A model generated the notes under the pieces. It was not told where the DNA came from. It worked only from the letters and a program-made list of their open reading frames with translations, and did not search any database. Both the position numbers and the translations under genes were made by a program. DNA of 64,000 nucleotides from the NCBI GenBank assembly GCA_020635875.1, contig JACJYY010000007.1, forward strand, positions 62,001 through 126,000, given 5' to 3'. Source of the stretch: Flavobacteriales bacterium. Lineage in GTDB: Bacteria > Bacteroidota > Bacteroidia > Flavobacteriales > Flavobacteriaceae. Numbering within the stretch: the stretch's first letter is position 1; every line of letters begins with the position of its first letter. Shown piece by piece: positions 43,651 to 53,205 of the stretch.

Positions 43651-46600
43651 TTATGCTTGTTTCTTCAACCACATTTTAAAACGTGTGACCAAATAAAACA
43701 TTACGGGCACAACAATCAAAGTTAAGAAAGTAGCTATAAACAATCCATATATTACTGTTTTAGCCAAAGGCCCCCAGAAAAGCACGTTATCTCCTCCTAA
43801 ATAGATTTTAGGATCAAACTCTGATATCAGCGTATAAAAGTTAATATTCAAACCTATTGATAAAGGAATTAATCCTAAGATCGTAGTAATTGCAGTCAAC
43901 AATACAGGTCTCAAACGCGCCTTACCTCCTTTGATAATCGCTTCTAACAATTCCTTATGACTTACAAAATCTCCTTCTCCTAATCCCTTTTCTTCTTTTT
44001 TACGATCGATAAGTAACTGTGTATAATCCAACAAAACTACTCCGTTATTTACCACAATTCCTGCCAAGGATATGATTCCCATCATGGTCATCATAATAAC
44101 GAATGAAGCTCCTGAAATTACTATGCCCCCAAATACACCAATCAAACTCAAAAATATAGCTAACATGATAATTGCTGGCTTAGAAACAGAATTAAACTGG
44201 AAAATCAAAATCAAGAAAATCAAAAATAATCCAGAGAAAAATGCCCCCATCAAGAACGCCATTTGTTTGTTTTGCTCTTCTATCTGTCCAGTATAGTCAA
44301 TGGACACATTTTCTGGCAAACCATCAAAGTTCTTCATTTCTTCTTCGATATGACTTACGATAGCGGCAGGATCTGTAAAACCAGGTGCCATAGCAGAGTA
44401 AACTGTAACTACACGTTGCGTTTGTTTGTGTTTAATAGCACTATATCCTGATGTATTTTTGTGTTCTGCTACTGCCGAAACAGGCACTTCCTTTATCTGT
44501 CCTGTTGCCATGTCTCTAAAAGTAATCTTTTGATCAAAAATGGCATTTTTACTGTTTTTGATTTCCTCATTAAAGCGCACGTTGATATCATAATCCTCCC
44601 CATTTTCTTTATAAATACCTGCTTTAGCTCCAAAAATTGAATTACGTAATTGTGTACCGACCTGTCCTGCACTAACACCTAAATTACCTGCCTTCTCTCG
44701 GTCAATTTCTACACGCATAGAAGGCTTAGATTTGTTTACATCAATCTTAAGTTCATCAATACCTGCGATGTTTTTAGCATTGATAAAATCCCGCATTTTT
44801 TCGGCAACATTAATCAACTCCGCATAATCATCACCCTTTAACTCAATATTAATCGGATAACCTGCAGGAGGTCCCGCAGCATCCTTCTCTACAGAAATCG
44901 CTACTCCTGGATAAATATCTTTTAAAGACTCCTGTACTTCTTGTAGTAATTCTTGACTATCCGCCCCTCTTCTGTCTTTAAAATCACGCATCGAGGCGGT
45001 AATCTTACCTTTATGTGGCATTTCAGCAGCTGAACCACCATCGGTTTGCGGATTGCCCGCTCCTTCTCCTACTTGAGAAACAGCACTCTCTACTAAAAAA
45101 TTATAATCGCCATCCGTATATTTAGGCTGTTTCAACACCTTATATACACGTTCCTCTATATCTTTTGTGATAGCATTTGTTTTAACAATATCTGTTCCTT
45201 GTGGATATTCAATGTAAACAATAACCTGATTGGGCTTATTATCAGGAAAAAACTCAACTGAAGTACGTTGGTTCATTACAGAAGCAATAAAACCACCGAT
45301 TGCAAGAAACAACATAATAAATGTTACGAATGTTATTATTACTGGCCTCCAACCTTTAAAAACAACTCGTAAAGTGGCTTCATACCAATTTTCCCATGCG
45401 GTAAGTACATGTTCTTGAAAATAATTCGCCCAATTACGCAAGAACAATCGATACATCCACAACATAATTGAAGAAATCAACATAATACTCCCCATTGAAG
45501 TATAAGTCCCCTCTATAATCAACAACAATCCTAAACCTGTCAATATACCTGTGATGGTATACATTTTTTTCTTAGGCATCTCTTTATCCTCCACACTCAT
45601 AAATCGAGAAACCAATAATGAATTAAAGAAAATTGCTACAAACAAAGAAGAACCTAATACAACCGATAAGGTAATCGGGAAAAACTTCATAAACTCTCCC
45701 ATCATGCCGGGCCACATCCCTAATGGAATAAAAGCGGCCACCGTAGTAGCAGTAGAAACAATGATAGGATAAGCAATTTCCCCGATTCCCTTCTTAGAGG
45801 CCTCCATACGGCTTAACCCTTCTTCATCCATTAAACGATAGACATTCTCAACTACCACAATCCCGTTATCAACCAACATCCCCAATCCCATGATTAACCC
45901 AAACAATATCATTGTATTTAGGGTATAACCCAAAGCATCTAAAATCATCAAAGACATAAACATCGACATCGGTATAGCAAATCCTACGAACAATGCATTT
46001 TTAAACCCTAAAAAGAACATCATTACTAAGACGACTAACAATATCCCAAAAACAATATTGTTTACTAAGTCATCAACTTGCGCTATAGTCTTAGAGGATT
46101 GATCATTAGAGACCGTAACCTTTAGATTGGAAGGAAAAACGGAAGTTTTAACCTCATCTAAAATTTTCATGATTTTTTCGGTAGCTTCAACCATGTTTTT
46201 ACCCGAACGTTTTTTAACGTCAAGCATTACTACTTCTTCTCCAAACTCTCTTGCGAATGTGGTTTTTTCTTTGTCTTTAAATGTTATTTCGGCAACATCT
46301 GACAAATAAATCGGATTATCTCTTTCCGATTTTACGACAAACCGTTCCAATTCCGAAGGCTCTTCTATCTCTCCCACTATTCGAATCGTACGACGTTGCC
46401 CACTGACTTTAAGGTTACCCGCAGACTGCGTCACATTACCTCGACTTATTGCATTAATCACATCGTCAAAACTGACCTGAGCAGCCATCATCTTATAAAT
46501 ATCAACAGCCACTTCTACTTCTTTTTCCTGTGCTCCTCGTATATCAACTTTTTTGATCTCATCCAAACTTTCGATACGGTCTTCGAGTATTTTAGCGTAT

Positions 46601-47112
46601 TCGTTTAACTTATCTACTGGGTAATCTCCCGAAATATTAATATTTAGTATTGGCATTTCTTCAGAAATACTCAAATCGAAAACAGTAGGCTCTACTTTCG
46701 CATTATTAAACGTAGGCCAATCTTCACCCGATTTTTCGGAATCAACCTCATCTTTAATTTTTTGTCTAGCTTGCTCTACTGTAATTTTTTCGTCAAACTC
46801 CACTATAATTATTCCATAATCTTCCTGAGAAGTAGACGTTACCTTGACCACATTACTAACAGACTTAAATTTCTCCTCTAAAGGATCAACAATCAATTTT
46901 TCTATATCCTCTGATGTGTTTCCAGGGAATACCGTGCTTACATATATTTTAGTTTCTTTTATCTCTGGGAAATTTTCGCGAGGCATGCTCAAATACGCTG
47001 ATATTCCCGAAAAAAGAATCATTACCATCATTACATAGATGGTCGTTTTGTTATGAATCGCCCATGACGACAAACCAAACTCCTTGTCTACTTTATTTTT
47101 TTTCTTAGCCAT
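43651..47112 (-). CDS. RND-family efflux pump inner-membrane permease
   Basis: 1153 aa, slightly longer than the usual 1020-1050. An AcrB-like proton-driven exporter with the twelve-span layout, two large periplasmic loops, and the motif GLIMGLGMLVDNGIVVVENV in the first half, matched by GIISLAGIVVNNGVVLLDYT in the second. An extra hydrophobic loop near 515-560 (TGILTGLGLLLIIEG) adds length. It exports drugs or other hydrophobic compounds. It lies 5 bp downstream of the membrane-fusion gene. Substrate cannot be read from the sequence. Confidence 0.93.
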   Translation of the reverse strand: MAKKKNKVDKEFGLSSWAIHNKTTIYVMMVMILFSGISAYLSMPRENFPEIKETKIYVSTVFPGNTSEDIEKLIVDPLEEKFKSVSNVVKVTSTSQEDYGIIIVEFDEKITVEQARQKIKDEVDSEKSGEDWPTFNNAKVEPTVFDLSISEEMPILNINISGDYPVDKLNEYAKILEDRIESLDEIKKVDIRGAQEKEVEVAVDIYKMMAAQVSFDDVINAISRGNVTQSAGNLKVSGQRRTIRIVGEIEEPSELERFVVKSERDNPIYLSDVAEITFKDKEKTTFAREFGEEVVMLDVKKRSGKNMVEATEKIMKILDEVKTSVFPSNLKVTVSNDQSSKTIAQVDDLVNNIVFGILLVVLVMMFFLGFKNALFVGFAIPMSMFMSLMILDALGYTLNTMILFGLIMGLGMLVDNGIVVVENVYRLMDEEGLSRMEASKKGIGEIAYPIIVSTATTVAAFIPLGMWPGMMGEFMKFFPITLSVVLGSSLFVAIFFNSLLVSRFMSVEDKEMPKKKMYTITGILTGLGLLLIIEGTYTSMGSIMLISSIMLWMYRLFLRNWANYFQEHVLTAWENWYEATLRVVFKGWRPVIITFVTFIMLFLAIGGFIASVMNQRTSVEFFPDNKPNQVIVYIEYPQGTDIVKTNAITKDIEERVYKVLKQPKYTDGDYNFLVESAVSQVGEGAGNPQTDGGSAAEMPHKGKITASMRDFKDRRGADSQELLQEVQESLKDIYPGVAISVEKDAAGPPAGYPINIELKGDDYAELINVAEKMRDFINAKNIAGIDELKIDVNKSKPSMRVEIDREKAGNLGVSAGQVGTQLRNSIFGAKAGIYKENGEDYDINVRFNEEIKNSKNAIFDQKITFRDMATGQIKEVPVSAVAEHKNTSGYSAIKHKQTQRVVTVYSAMAPGFTDPAAIVSHIEEEMKNFDGLPENVSIDYTGQIEEQNKQMAFLMGAFFSGLFLIFLILIFQFNSVSKPAIIMLAIFLSLIGVFGGIVISGASFVIMMTMMGIISLAGIVVNNGVVLLDYTQLLIDRKKEEKGLGEGDFVSHKELLEAIIKGGKARLRPVLLTAITTILGLIPLSIGLNINFYTLISEFDPKIYLGGDNVLFWGPLAKTVIYGLFIATFLTLIVVPVMFYLVTRFKMWLKKQA

Positions 47113-47117
47113 AACAA

Positions 47118-48287
47118 TTATTGTTTATTCAGTATACGTACCTCTTGAGCATCCTTTACACTTCTGGCTCCTTCGATTATAATTTCAGACCCAACTGACA
47201 ATCCTGAAAGCACTTCCACTAAATCACCCTCTGACTGCCCAGTGGTAATCGTTGCTTTTTTAGAAACACCTTGATCTTTGTCTTTATTTTGGACTACGTA
47301 CACATATTGCTCTCCACTGGCATCTTCCGAAATAACACTTAGCGGAATCAATAACGCCTTCTCGTTCGAATAATCATTGATTCTTAATTTAGCCGTCAAA
47401 TTAGGCTTAATGGATTGGTCTTTGTTTTCTAAAGGCACTTCAATTTTGAAGGTACGATTAGCCGGATTAATAAACTTACCTGTTTGTCTCACTTTAGAAT
47501 CTATTGTTTTTCCTAGTACAGGAAAGTTAGCCTTTACGTCTTTCCCTATCGTTACATTAGTGATATAACGTTCAGGCACATCAACAGTCACGTACATATC
47601 ATTAAGATTAACTACTCTAAACAATGGCGTTTGCCCAGGAGCAACCACGCTACCTTCATCGGTGATAACGTCATCAACAACTCCTGTAAAAGGTGCTCTT
47701 ACTACCGTTTTATCCAAATTCTTTTGCATTTGATCTACAGCCTTTGCTTGAGCTTCATATTGAGTTTTAGCCTGCAAATACTGTATTTCACTACCAATTT
47801 TTTGTTTCCACAAACGCTCTTGTCTCTCAAAGGTGGTTTTAGACAATTGAGCTTGTATTTCTAATTGTGCCAATTGCTGACTCAATCCTCCATCGTCTAT
47901 TCTAGCCAATACTTGACCTTTTGACACGGCTTGTCCTTCTTTCACTACAACCTGTTTTAATACTCCCGAAAATTCTGGATAAACCAATATGTTTTGTTTG
48001 GTCTCTACATTCCCTTGTAAATCCAAATAGTGATTAAATGATTCTTCTTTAACTATCAATGTAGAAACATTAGGTAAATTCTTAACCGTATCAATGGCCG
48101 CGATAACAGCGTCTAATTGTTTTATTTTTTGGTTAATTTCTAATTGTTCCGCTACGATTTCAGCTCGTTTTTCTCTAATCTTAACAAGATCCTTGGATTG
48201 AAGTATTTGTTCTAATGATTCCTTTTGTTCTCCTCCACAAGAGATGATCACCATTGATCCTATGAGTATTGCAACTATTTGTTTCAT
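47118..48287 (-). CDS. RND efflux membrane-fusion lipoprotein
   Basis: 389 aa. It has a lipoprotein signal with Cys17 (IISCGG). A coiled-coil hairpin flanks a lipoyl half-motif (KEGQAVSKGQVLARID and APFTGVVDDVITDEGSVVAPG), and a beta-barrel domain follows. It links the RND permease to an outer-membrane channel. It starts 25 bp after the broken tolC gene. Since that channel gene is damaged, this pump may now use another TolC homolog. Confidence 0.92.
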   Translation of the reverse strand: MKQIVAILIGSMVIISCGGEQKESLEQILQSKDLVKIREKRAEIVAEQLEINQKIKQLDAVIAAIDTVKNLPNVSTLIVKEESFNHYLDLQGNVETKQNILVYPEFSGVLKQVVVKEGQAVSKGQVLARIDDGGLSQQLAQLEIQAQLSKTTFERQERLWKQKIGSEIQYLQAKTQYEAQAKAVDQMQKNLDKTVVRAPFTGVVDDVITDEGSVVAPGQTPLFRVVNLNDMYVTVDVPERYITNVTIGKDVKANFPVLGKTIDSKVRQTGKFINPANRTFKIEVPLENKDQSIKPNLTAKLRINDYSNEKALLIPLSVISEDASGEQYVYVVQNKDKDQGVSKKATITTGQSEGDLVEVLSGLSVGSEIIIEGARSVKDAQEVRILNKQ

Positions 48288-48312
48288 GATATTTATTTTG
48301 AATGCTAAATTT

Positions 48313-49658
48313 TTATTGTTTGTTTTCTATTTTTTCTAAAGCCGCTCGTTTATTGATAACCTCGAGCATTGCTTTTAGACTGTTTTGTTGTTCTGTGTAC
48401 AATTGACGTTGTGCTTCGGTAAATTCAAAACTAGAAGACAATCCCTCTTTAAACTTAACTTGTTGTTTTGATTCGATACGTTCAGCCAATTGCAAAGTAC
48501 GTTGTGAGGTTTGATATTGATCAATAGCATATTCGTAATCACTTTTAGCATTTTCCCAAGCCAATTGAATACGCTTAGAGGTATCCTCTGTTAAAGTTTT
48601 CGCTTTTTCATATTTGATTTTGTATTGCTGAATTCGTGCACCTCTTTTGAAACTGCTAAATATTGGCACATTCAATTGCACCCCAAAAGAAGAATAATGA
48701 TGCCATTTCTGTGAAGATTGATAAAAAGGAAAGCCATAACGACTAAATGAATTAGCCCCAAGATTGGCAAAAGAAGCTAAAGTTGGCAGACGTCTACTTT
48801 TTTCAATTTTCAAAACAATAACTTTCACTAGTTTCATTGGTCTTCACCATTTGATAGTCCAAATTTTAGTGAAATATCAAAAGGTTCTTACTGTCAATTC
48901 TTTTATTGCGTTTTTTGAGCTAAACTTTCTAAACTATCCGTTAAAACCAACTCATCTTCTAGCTCCATACCCAATGTCAATTTTAACATTTGATAGGTAG
49001 TGTTCTTTAATTTAGTATTGAACTTGATAGTATTTTCAATAGAAGCCAATGTTATCTCCAATTGTTCTACATTTTCTTCTTCTGTCAACCCATTTTCAAA
49101 AAAAGCTTTCATCTCGTTGTAATTAGCCTCAACAGTAGTCTTGTTTTTGTTTAAAATTCTTAAACTTTCTTCTACCAACAAGACATTCCCATAAGTATTG
49201 ACAACCATTTCTCGGATATCTGCTTCCGTTTTCAGTTTATTATTCTGCACATATTCTTGATAGGTTTTAGAAGCCTTAAGAGCCACTAGATAACTCCCAC
49301 TAAACAGCAACTGATTTAAGGTTAATTTGGCATCCATATTATGCTTAGTACCAAATCCTTCTGCTCCCCCTCCAAAAGCTTCGGGCAAAGGACTCTTTTG
49401 TACCTCAATATTATTCATATAACTCACAGAACCATCAATTTGTGGTAATCCGTCTGCTGTAGTTTCCCATTTTTTATGGCGTGCCTCCTGAACATCACGA
49501 TCGGCATTGATTGCTTCTGAACTATACTGTAAGGCATGAGCAATCGCCTCATCCAAATTATACGAGTAGGATTTTTTTTCCGACTCTTGGGCAAAGCCCC
49601 AACTCGAGAGAAGTACTCCTAATACGAGTAGTTGTAACTTTTTCATATTTGTTTTCAA
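48313..49658 (-). pseudogene. Outer-membrane efflux channel (TolC family) broken by frameshifts
   Basis: The N-terminal half (48903-49658: signal peptide, then SYNLDEAIAHALQYSSEAIN) ends early at TDSLESLAQKTQ. The C-terminal half (from about 48810 down to 48313: IEKSRRLPTLASFANLG, GVQLNVPIFSSFKRG) lies in another frame. The missing link, DYQMVKTNETSE at about 48824-48859, is in the third frame. At least two frameshifts and stop codons therefore interrupt one original gene of about 440 codons. It sits second in a tetR-tolC-mfp-RND operon whose other genes are intact. Two separate proteins are unlikely because the C-terminal piece has no signal peptide. Confidence 0.85.
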
Positions 49659-49665
49659 GTTTTTA

Positions 49666-50268
49666 TTAAGTGTTCTTATTTTGTAATTCTTTCATTATTT
49701 CTAAACCTTGCACCGTACAAATCGCTCGTAGATGATATTCCAGATGCTGTTCTATTAGGTCATTATTGGTATATTGCTCTTCAGGAAAAATAGTTTTATC
49801 TCTTATCCCTTGAATCCCTACGAAATAAATTCTCCCGATAAAATCCACAGGAATTTCCTTTCTAAACAAACCGATTTCTACACCTCTATGAAGATTTACC
49901 TTAATACATTCTTCTAGCTTAGACAATTGTTTTTGATGTAAACTTTCATGAATCTTAGGAAAGTACTTTTGCAGTTGACACATGGGAGAACTCTGTTCAT
50001 CCTTAAGGTGTTTTGCTATAAAGTTTTTGATTTCAAAAAGTTCTTCAATTGGATTCTTTTTCTCCTGAACAATCTTATCTACTCCAGAGCTTATCGTATC
50101 AAAAAGACCTAAAACGCATTCCTTTACCAAACAATTTTTATTAGAAAAAGACTGATAAATAGTTTTTTTAGAGATCCCCATATCCGACGCTATATCATCC
50201 ATAGTAACACTCTTAAAACCTAAAGACAAAAACATTTGGGTAGCTTTTTGTACAATTTTTTCTTTCAT
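49666..50268 (-). CDS. TetR-family repressor of the efflux operon
   Basis: 200 aa from ATG at 50268 (MKEKIVQKA). The reading frame extends to 50316, but the promoter -7 box at 50288-50295 lies inside that extension, so the start must be downstream of it. The ATG two codons earlier (50274) is possible. The HTH is TMDDIASDMGISKKTIYQSFSNKNCL. The C-terminal domain is a ligand-binding helical bundle. It is the first gene of the efflux operon, 7 bp before the tolC remnant, and probably represses it together with itself through the inverted repeat at 50299-50328. Confidence 0.9.
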   Translation of the reverse strand: MKEKIVQKATQMFLSLGFKSVTMDDIASDMGISKKTIYQSFSNKNCLVKECVLGLFDTISSGVDKIVQEKKNPIEELFEIKNFIAKHLKDEQSSPMCQLQKYFPKIHESLHQKQLSKLEECIKVNLHRGVEIGLFRKEIPVDFIGRIYFVGIQGIRDKTIFPEEQYTNNDLIEQHLEYHLRAICTVQGLEIMKELQNKNT

Positions 50269-50287
50269 AGGCATCTTAATTTGGCCG

Positions 50288-50316
50288 CAAATATAAACAG
50301 GAAACTTTAGAAACAA
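50288..50316 (-). promoter_or_regulatory. Promoter of the tetR-efflux operon
   Basis: On the minus strand TTG, 18 bases, TATATTTG: a full consensus match. The leader before the tetR ATG is very short (about 10-15 bases). Confidence 0.7.
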
Positions 50317-50328
50317 AAATAGTTTCCT
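50299..50328. promoter_or_regulatory. Candidate TetR operator
   Basis: AGGAAACT (50299-50306) and AGTTTCCT (50321-50328) are perfect 8-bp inverted arms around 14 bases, spanning the -33 region of the operon promoter. Position and symmetry fit binding by a TetR dimer. Confidence 0.6.
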
Positions 50329-50409
50329 TAGTTTTTAATGTTTTAATAATCAACTGAGCGAATCGCTTTTAATTCAATATTAAGTACATTAGCCAAAATT
50401 TTTAGACGA

Positions 50410-51384
50410 ATGCATTCACTATCAGAATTACGAGATTCATTTTTACAGTATTTAAAACAAAATACTCCAACCAAAGAGCCTCAAAACCTTTATGATCCAG
50501 CAAACTACATCTTAGGTCTAGGAGGAAAAAGAGTAAGACCGATTTTGACTCTTATGGCTGCTGAGCTTTTTGACACTGAGCACGAAAAAGCCTTACCAGC
50601 AGCGACAGCTGTGGAGATATTCCACAACTTTACATTAGTTCACGACGACATTATGGACGAAGCTCCTTTAAGACGAGGAAAAGAAACCGTTCATCACAAA
50701 TGGAACATTAATACGGGTATACTTTCGGGCGATGTAATGATGATTATGGCTTATTCATTTTTTGACATTTATGAACCCAAAGTCTTTAAAAAACTTACTA
50801 AATTATTATCAAAAACAGCCATAGAGGTTTGCGAAGGTCAACAAATGGATGTGGATTTTGAGACACGATCAAATGTCAGTATAGAGGAATACCTACAAAT
50901 GATTACGTACAAAACGGCTGTCTTGGTGGGTGCCGCTTTTAAAATGGGAGCCATTGTTGCTAGAGCCGATAAATCCGATCGCAAACTCATTTACAAATTT
51001 GGACTTAATCTTGGCATAGCTTTTCAATTACAAGATGATTATTTAGATATTTTTGGTGACGAGGCGGCTTTTGGAAAACAAATCGCAGGAGACATCATTG
51101 AAAACAAAAAGACCTACTTGTATCTTAAGGCATTAGAATTAGCTTCTTTGGAAGACAAGCAAATTTTGGAAGATTTGTTTGCCAAAAAACTAGAAGACAA
51201 TGATGACAAAATAAAAACCGTAGTTGATATTTATAAAAAATACGGTAGTGATGTAGCTACGCAACAAACCATTCAAAAATACACCAACAAAGCTTTTGAA
51301 GTGCTCAACGAAATTGATTTATCAAAAGACCGAAAACAAATACTCAGAGACTTTGGCTCTAACCTAATGAATAGAGCGTTTTAG
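50410..51384 (+). CDS. Polyprenyl (long-chain isoprenyl) diphosphate synthase
   Basis: 324 aa. A trans-isoprenyl diphosphate synthase with the first aspartate-rich motif DDIMDEAPLRRG and second motif DDYLDIFGD, plus GGKRVRP near residue 34. It condenses isopentenyl diphosphate units, probably to make the side chain of menaquinone. Length and the residues before the first motif suggest a C35-C40 product, but this cannot be fixed by eye. It diverges from tetR and ends before a strong terminator. Confidence 0.93.
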   Translation: MHSLSELRDSFLQYLKQNTPTKEPQNLYDPANYILGLGGKRVRPILTLMAAELFDTEHEKALPAATAVEIFHNFTLVHDDIMDEAPLRRGKETVHHKWNINTGILSGDVMMIMAYSFFDIYEPKVFKKLTKLLSKTAIEVCEGQQMDVDFETRSNVSIEEYLQMITYKTAVLVGAAFKMGAIVARADKSDRKLIYKFGLNLGIAFQLQDDYLDIFGDEAAFGKQIAGDIIENKKTYLYLKALELASLEDKQILEDLFAKKLEDNDDKIKTVVDIYKKYGSDVATQQTIQKYTNKAFEVLNEIDLSKDRKQILRDFGSNLMNRAF

Positions 51385-51388
51385 ACAT

Positions 51389-51418
51389 AAAAAAACCTTC
51401 CGAATTGGAAGGTTTTTT
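51389..51418. terminator. Bidirectional terminator after the polyprenyl synthase gene
   Basis: AAAAAACCTTCC-GAATT-GGAAGGTTTTTT, perfect 12-bp arms between convergent genes. Confidence 0.85.
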
Positions 51419-51431
51419 AGTATTTACACCC

Positions 51432-53198
51432 TTATTTAAAATCAAATTTATACATGGCCCCTGCCATTATTTGAAAGCGTTGTACAGGATATTGAATCCA
51501 CTGCTGATACTCAGCATTGGTAAAATTATTAAGCGTGATAAAACCACTTAGCTTTTTATTGTGCTGATACGTAACTTTTAAATTGGCATCGAAAAAGCCA
51601 GCAATTGCCTTTTTAGAATAGGTGATCTGAGGAACTGATTTCGTGATTTCTCTATCCCAACGCCCGCCTATATAATTCATATCCAGTTGAGCATTCCATT
51701 TCTTTAAAAAAGAATAGCCTATAACCATTCCACCTTTTAATCTTGGTAAATTCCAAGCTTCCGCATTTAAAACCGTATTGTAAGCCGTAAAACTTCCGTT
51801 TATTTCTACAGACAACATCTTTTTGTAGTTGTATTGCAAAGCACCATAAACTCCCGTTGATCTTACGTTGTCATAAGATACTTGAAAAGAATTGGCAAAC
51901 TCATAACCTTTGCGTAAAGCTAGTGGGCCATCTTTAAAATTATTTGCTGTAAACAAATACTTGTTCTTTTCATACTTATGAAACCCTTTAATCGTAAAGG
52001 AAAGATCTGTCATCAACTTTCCTCGTAAGCCTATGTTTAAATCATAGACTTTATCCGTTGGTCTAATCTCTTGAGTTGGCGAAATAAAAGGATTTTCAGA
52101 AGCCAACTGATTGTATGAGTTTTGTTGAACACCCCCTTCTAAACCTCCATAAGCGACCAAAACATCATCCACTATGGTATAAGACCCTGACACCATTGGA
52201 TACAATAAACCTCTACTATTAGTTCCTTTTATCCCTGTGCTTTTCGTATTACTATAGTAATACACACCTAACCCAATATTTAAATCAATTGCGCCATCAC
52301 GATATACAAAATTAGGTGACAATCCCGCAATAAAAGAACCGTATGGTCTTGGAGTTGTTCCCATATATTCTTGATCAAAACCTCCCCCGAGATAATCAAT
52401 CACTACATCCGTTCTCACTTTTTGTTGTAACACGTCAACATCAAACGATGGACTCACACGCAGACGATTTTCGGCAGAACCATAATCATCCCAAAAACGT
52501 TTATAAAACAAACTCGCTTTTTTGAAATACTTTACTTGATTAAAATAAGTATCCACATGAACATCCAACCCTTGATAGATTTGACTTGGACTCATTTGAT
52601 CTAAAGCCGTGTCAGAAAAAACAAACACATTAGGATTTGTAGGTACACCATACCAATTATATAATTTATGCGTGTAAGCAATTCCTGTTTCCCATCCGTA
52701 CTCTTTTCTATTTACACCATAAGCAGCATTTAAACCTGAGTTATAAAATGAATTATCCAGACGAACTCCTTTTATTCCTCCCTGTGAAGAATGATGACGG
52801 ATATTACCTAAGATATATCTCTCTTTATCCAAATCATGAGTTACATATAAATCCAGCAAAGGAGTGGTATAATTTCCCATACCTAAGACCAAATAGTTTT
52901 TATACAATTTTTCTTTTTCGGCTTGTGACAATGGATTGGCTTTAGCTTTTGAAGGGCTGTAAGTTGATGCTACTGGATAAGAAAAAATCTCGTAGTTTAA
53001 CTTCCTTTTTTCTTCTTCGACAAGAGAATCCGCTTGTATTATTACAGGCAACTTATCACTATCATTGATTGTTGGAGAATACAGTTTGACCACGTCAATG
53101 GTCTCTGTTCCAATCGATCCTGATTCTACTTGTGCTTGTACATTTACCCCTATTATGAATAATACTATGATGGCTATTTTTGTGTTGAAAGGTCTCAT
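51432..53198 (-). CDS. Outer-membrane beta-barrel protein resembling a TonB-dependent receptor barrel
   Basis: 588 aa. Residues 1-22 form a signal peptide. The body is a run of alternating amphipathic strands typical of a 22-strand barrel, ending in an aromatic residue (GAMYKFDFK). The N-terminus has VETG-like IDVVKLYSPTIN, but a full plug domain does not fit in the available length. It follows the TPR gene by 7 bp. In Flavobacteria such barrel/TPR pairs are common. A porin-like or partner-assisted uptake role is possible, and the substrate is unknown. Confidence 0.7.
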   Translation of the reverse strand: MRPFNTKIAIIVLFIIGVNVQAQVESGSIGTETIDVVKLYSPTINDSDKLPVIIQADSLVEEEKRKLNYEIFSYPVASTYSPSKAKANPLSQAEKEKLYKNYLVLGMGNYTTPLLDLYVTHDLDKERYILGNIRHHSSQGGIKGVRLDNSFYNSGLNAAYGVNRKEYGWETGIAYTHKLYNWYGVPTNPNVFVFSDTALDQMSPSQIYQGLDVHVDTYFNQVKYFKKASLFYKRFWDDYGSAENRLRVSPSFDVDVLQQKVRTDVVIDYLGGGFDQEYMGTTPRPYGSFIAGLSPNFVYRDGAIDLNIGLGVYYYSNTKSTGIKGTNSRGLLYPMVSGSYTIVDDVLVAYGGLEGGVQQNSYNQLASENPFISPTQEIRPTDKVYDLNIGLRGKLMTDLSFTIKGFHKYEKNKYLFTANNFKDGPLALRKGYEFANSFQVSYDNVRSTGVYGALQYNYKKMLSVEINGSFTAYNTVLNAEAWNLPRLKGGMVIGYSFLKKWNAQLDMNYIGGRWDREITKSVPQITYSKKAIAGFFDANLKVTYQHNKKLSGFITLNNFTNAEYQQWIQYPVQRFQIMAGAMYKFDFK

Positions 53199-53205
53199 AT
53201 AAAAT

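Noticed and set aside
48313..48837. Stand-alone outer-membrane efflux protein
   Set aside because: It lacks a signal peptide and the N-terminal half of the family, which is found in another frame just upstream; it is part of a broken gene.
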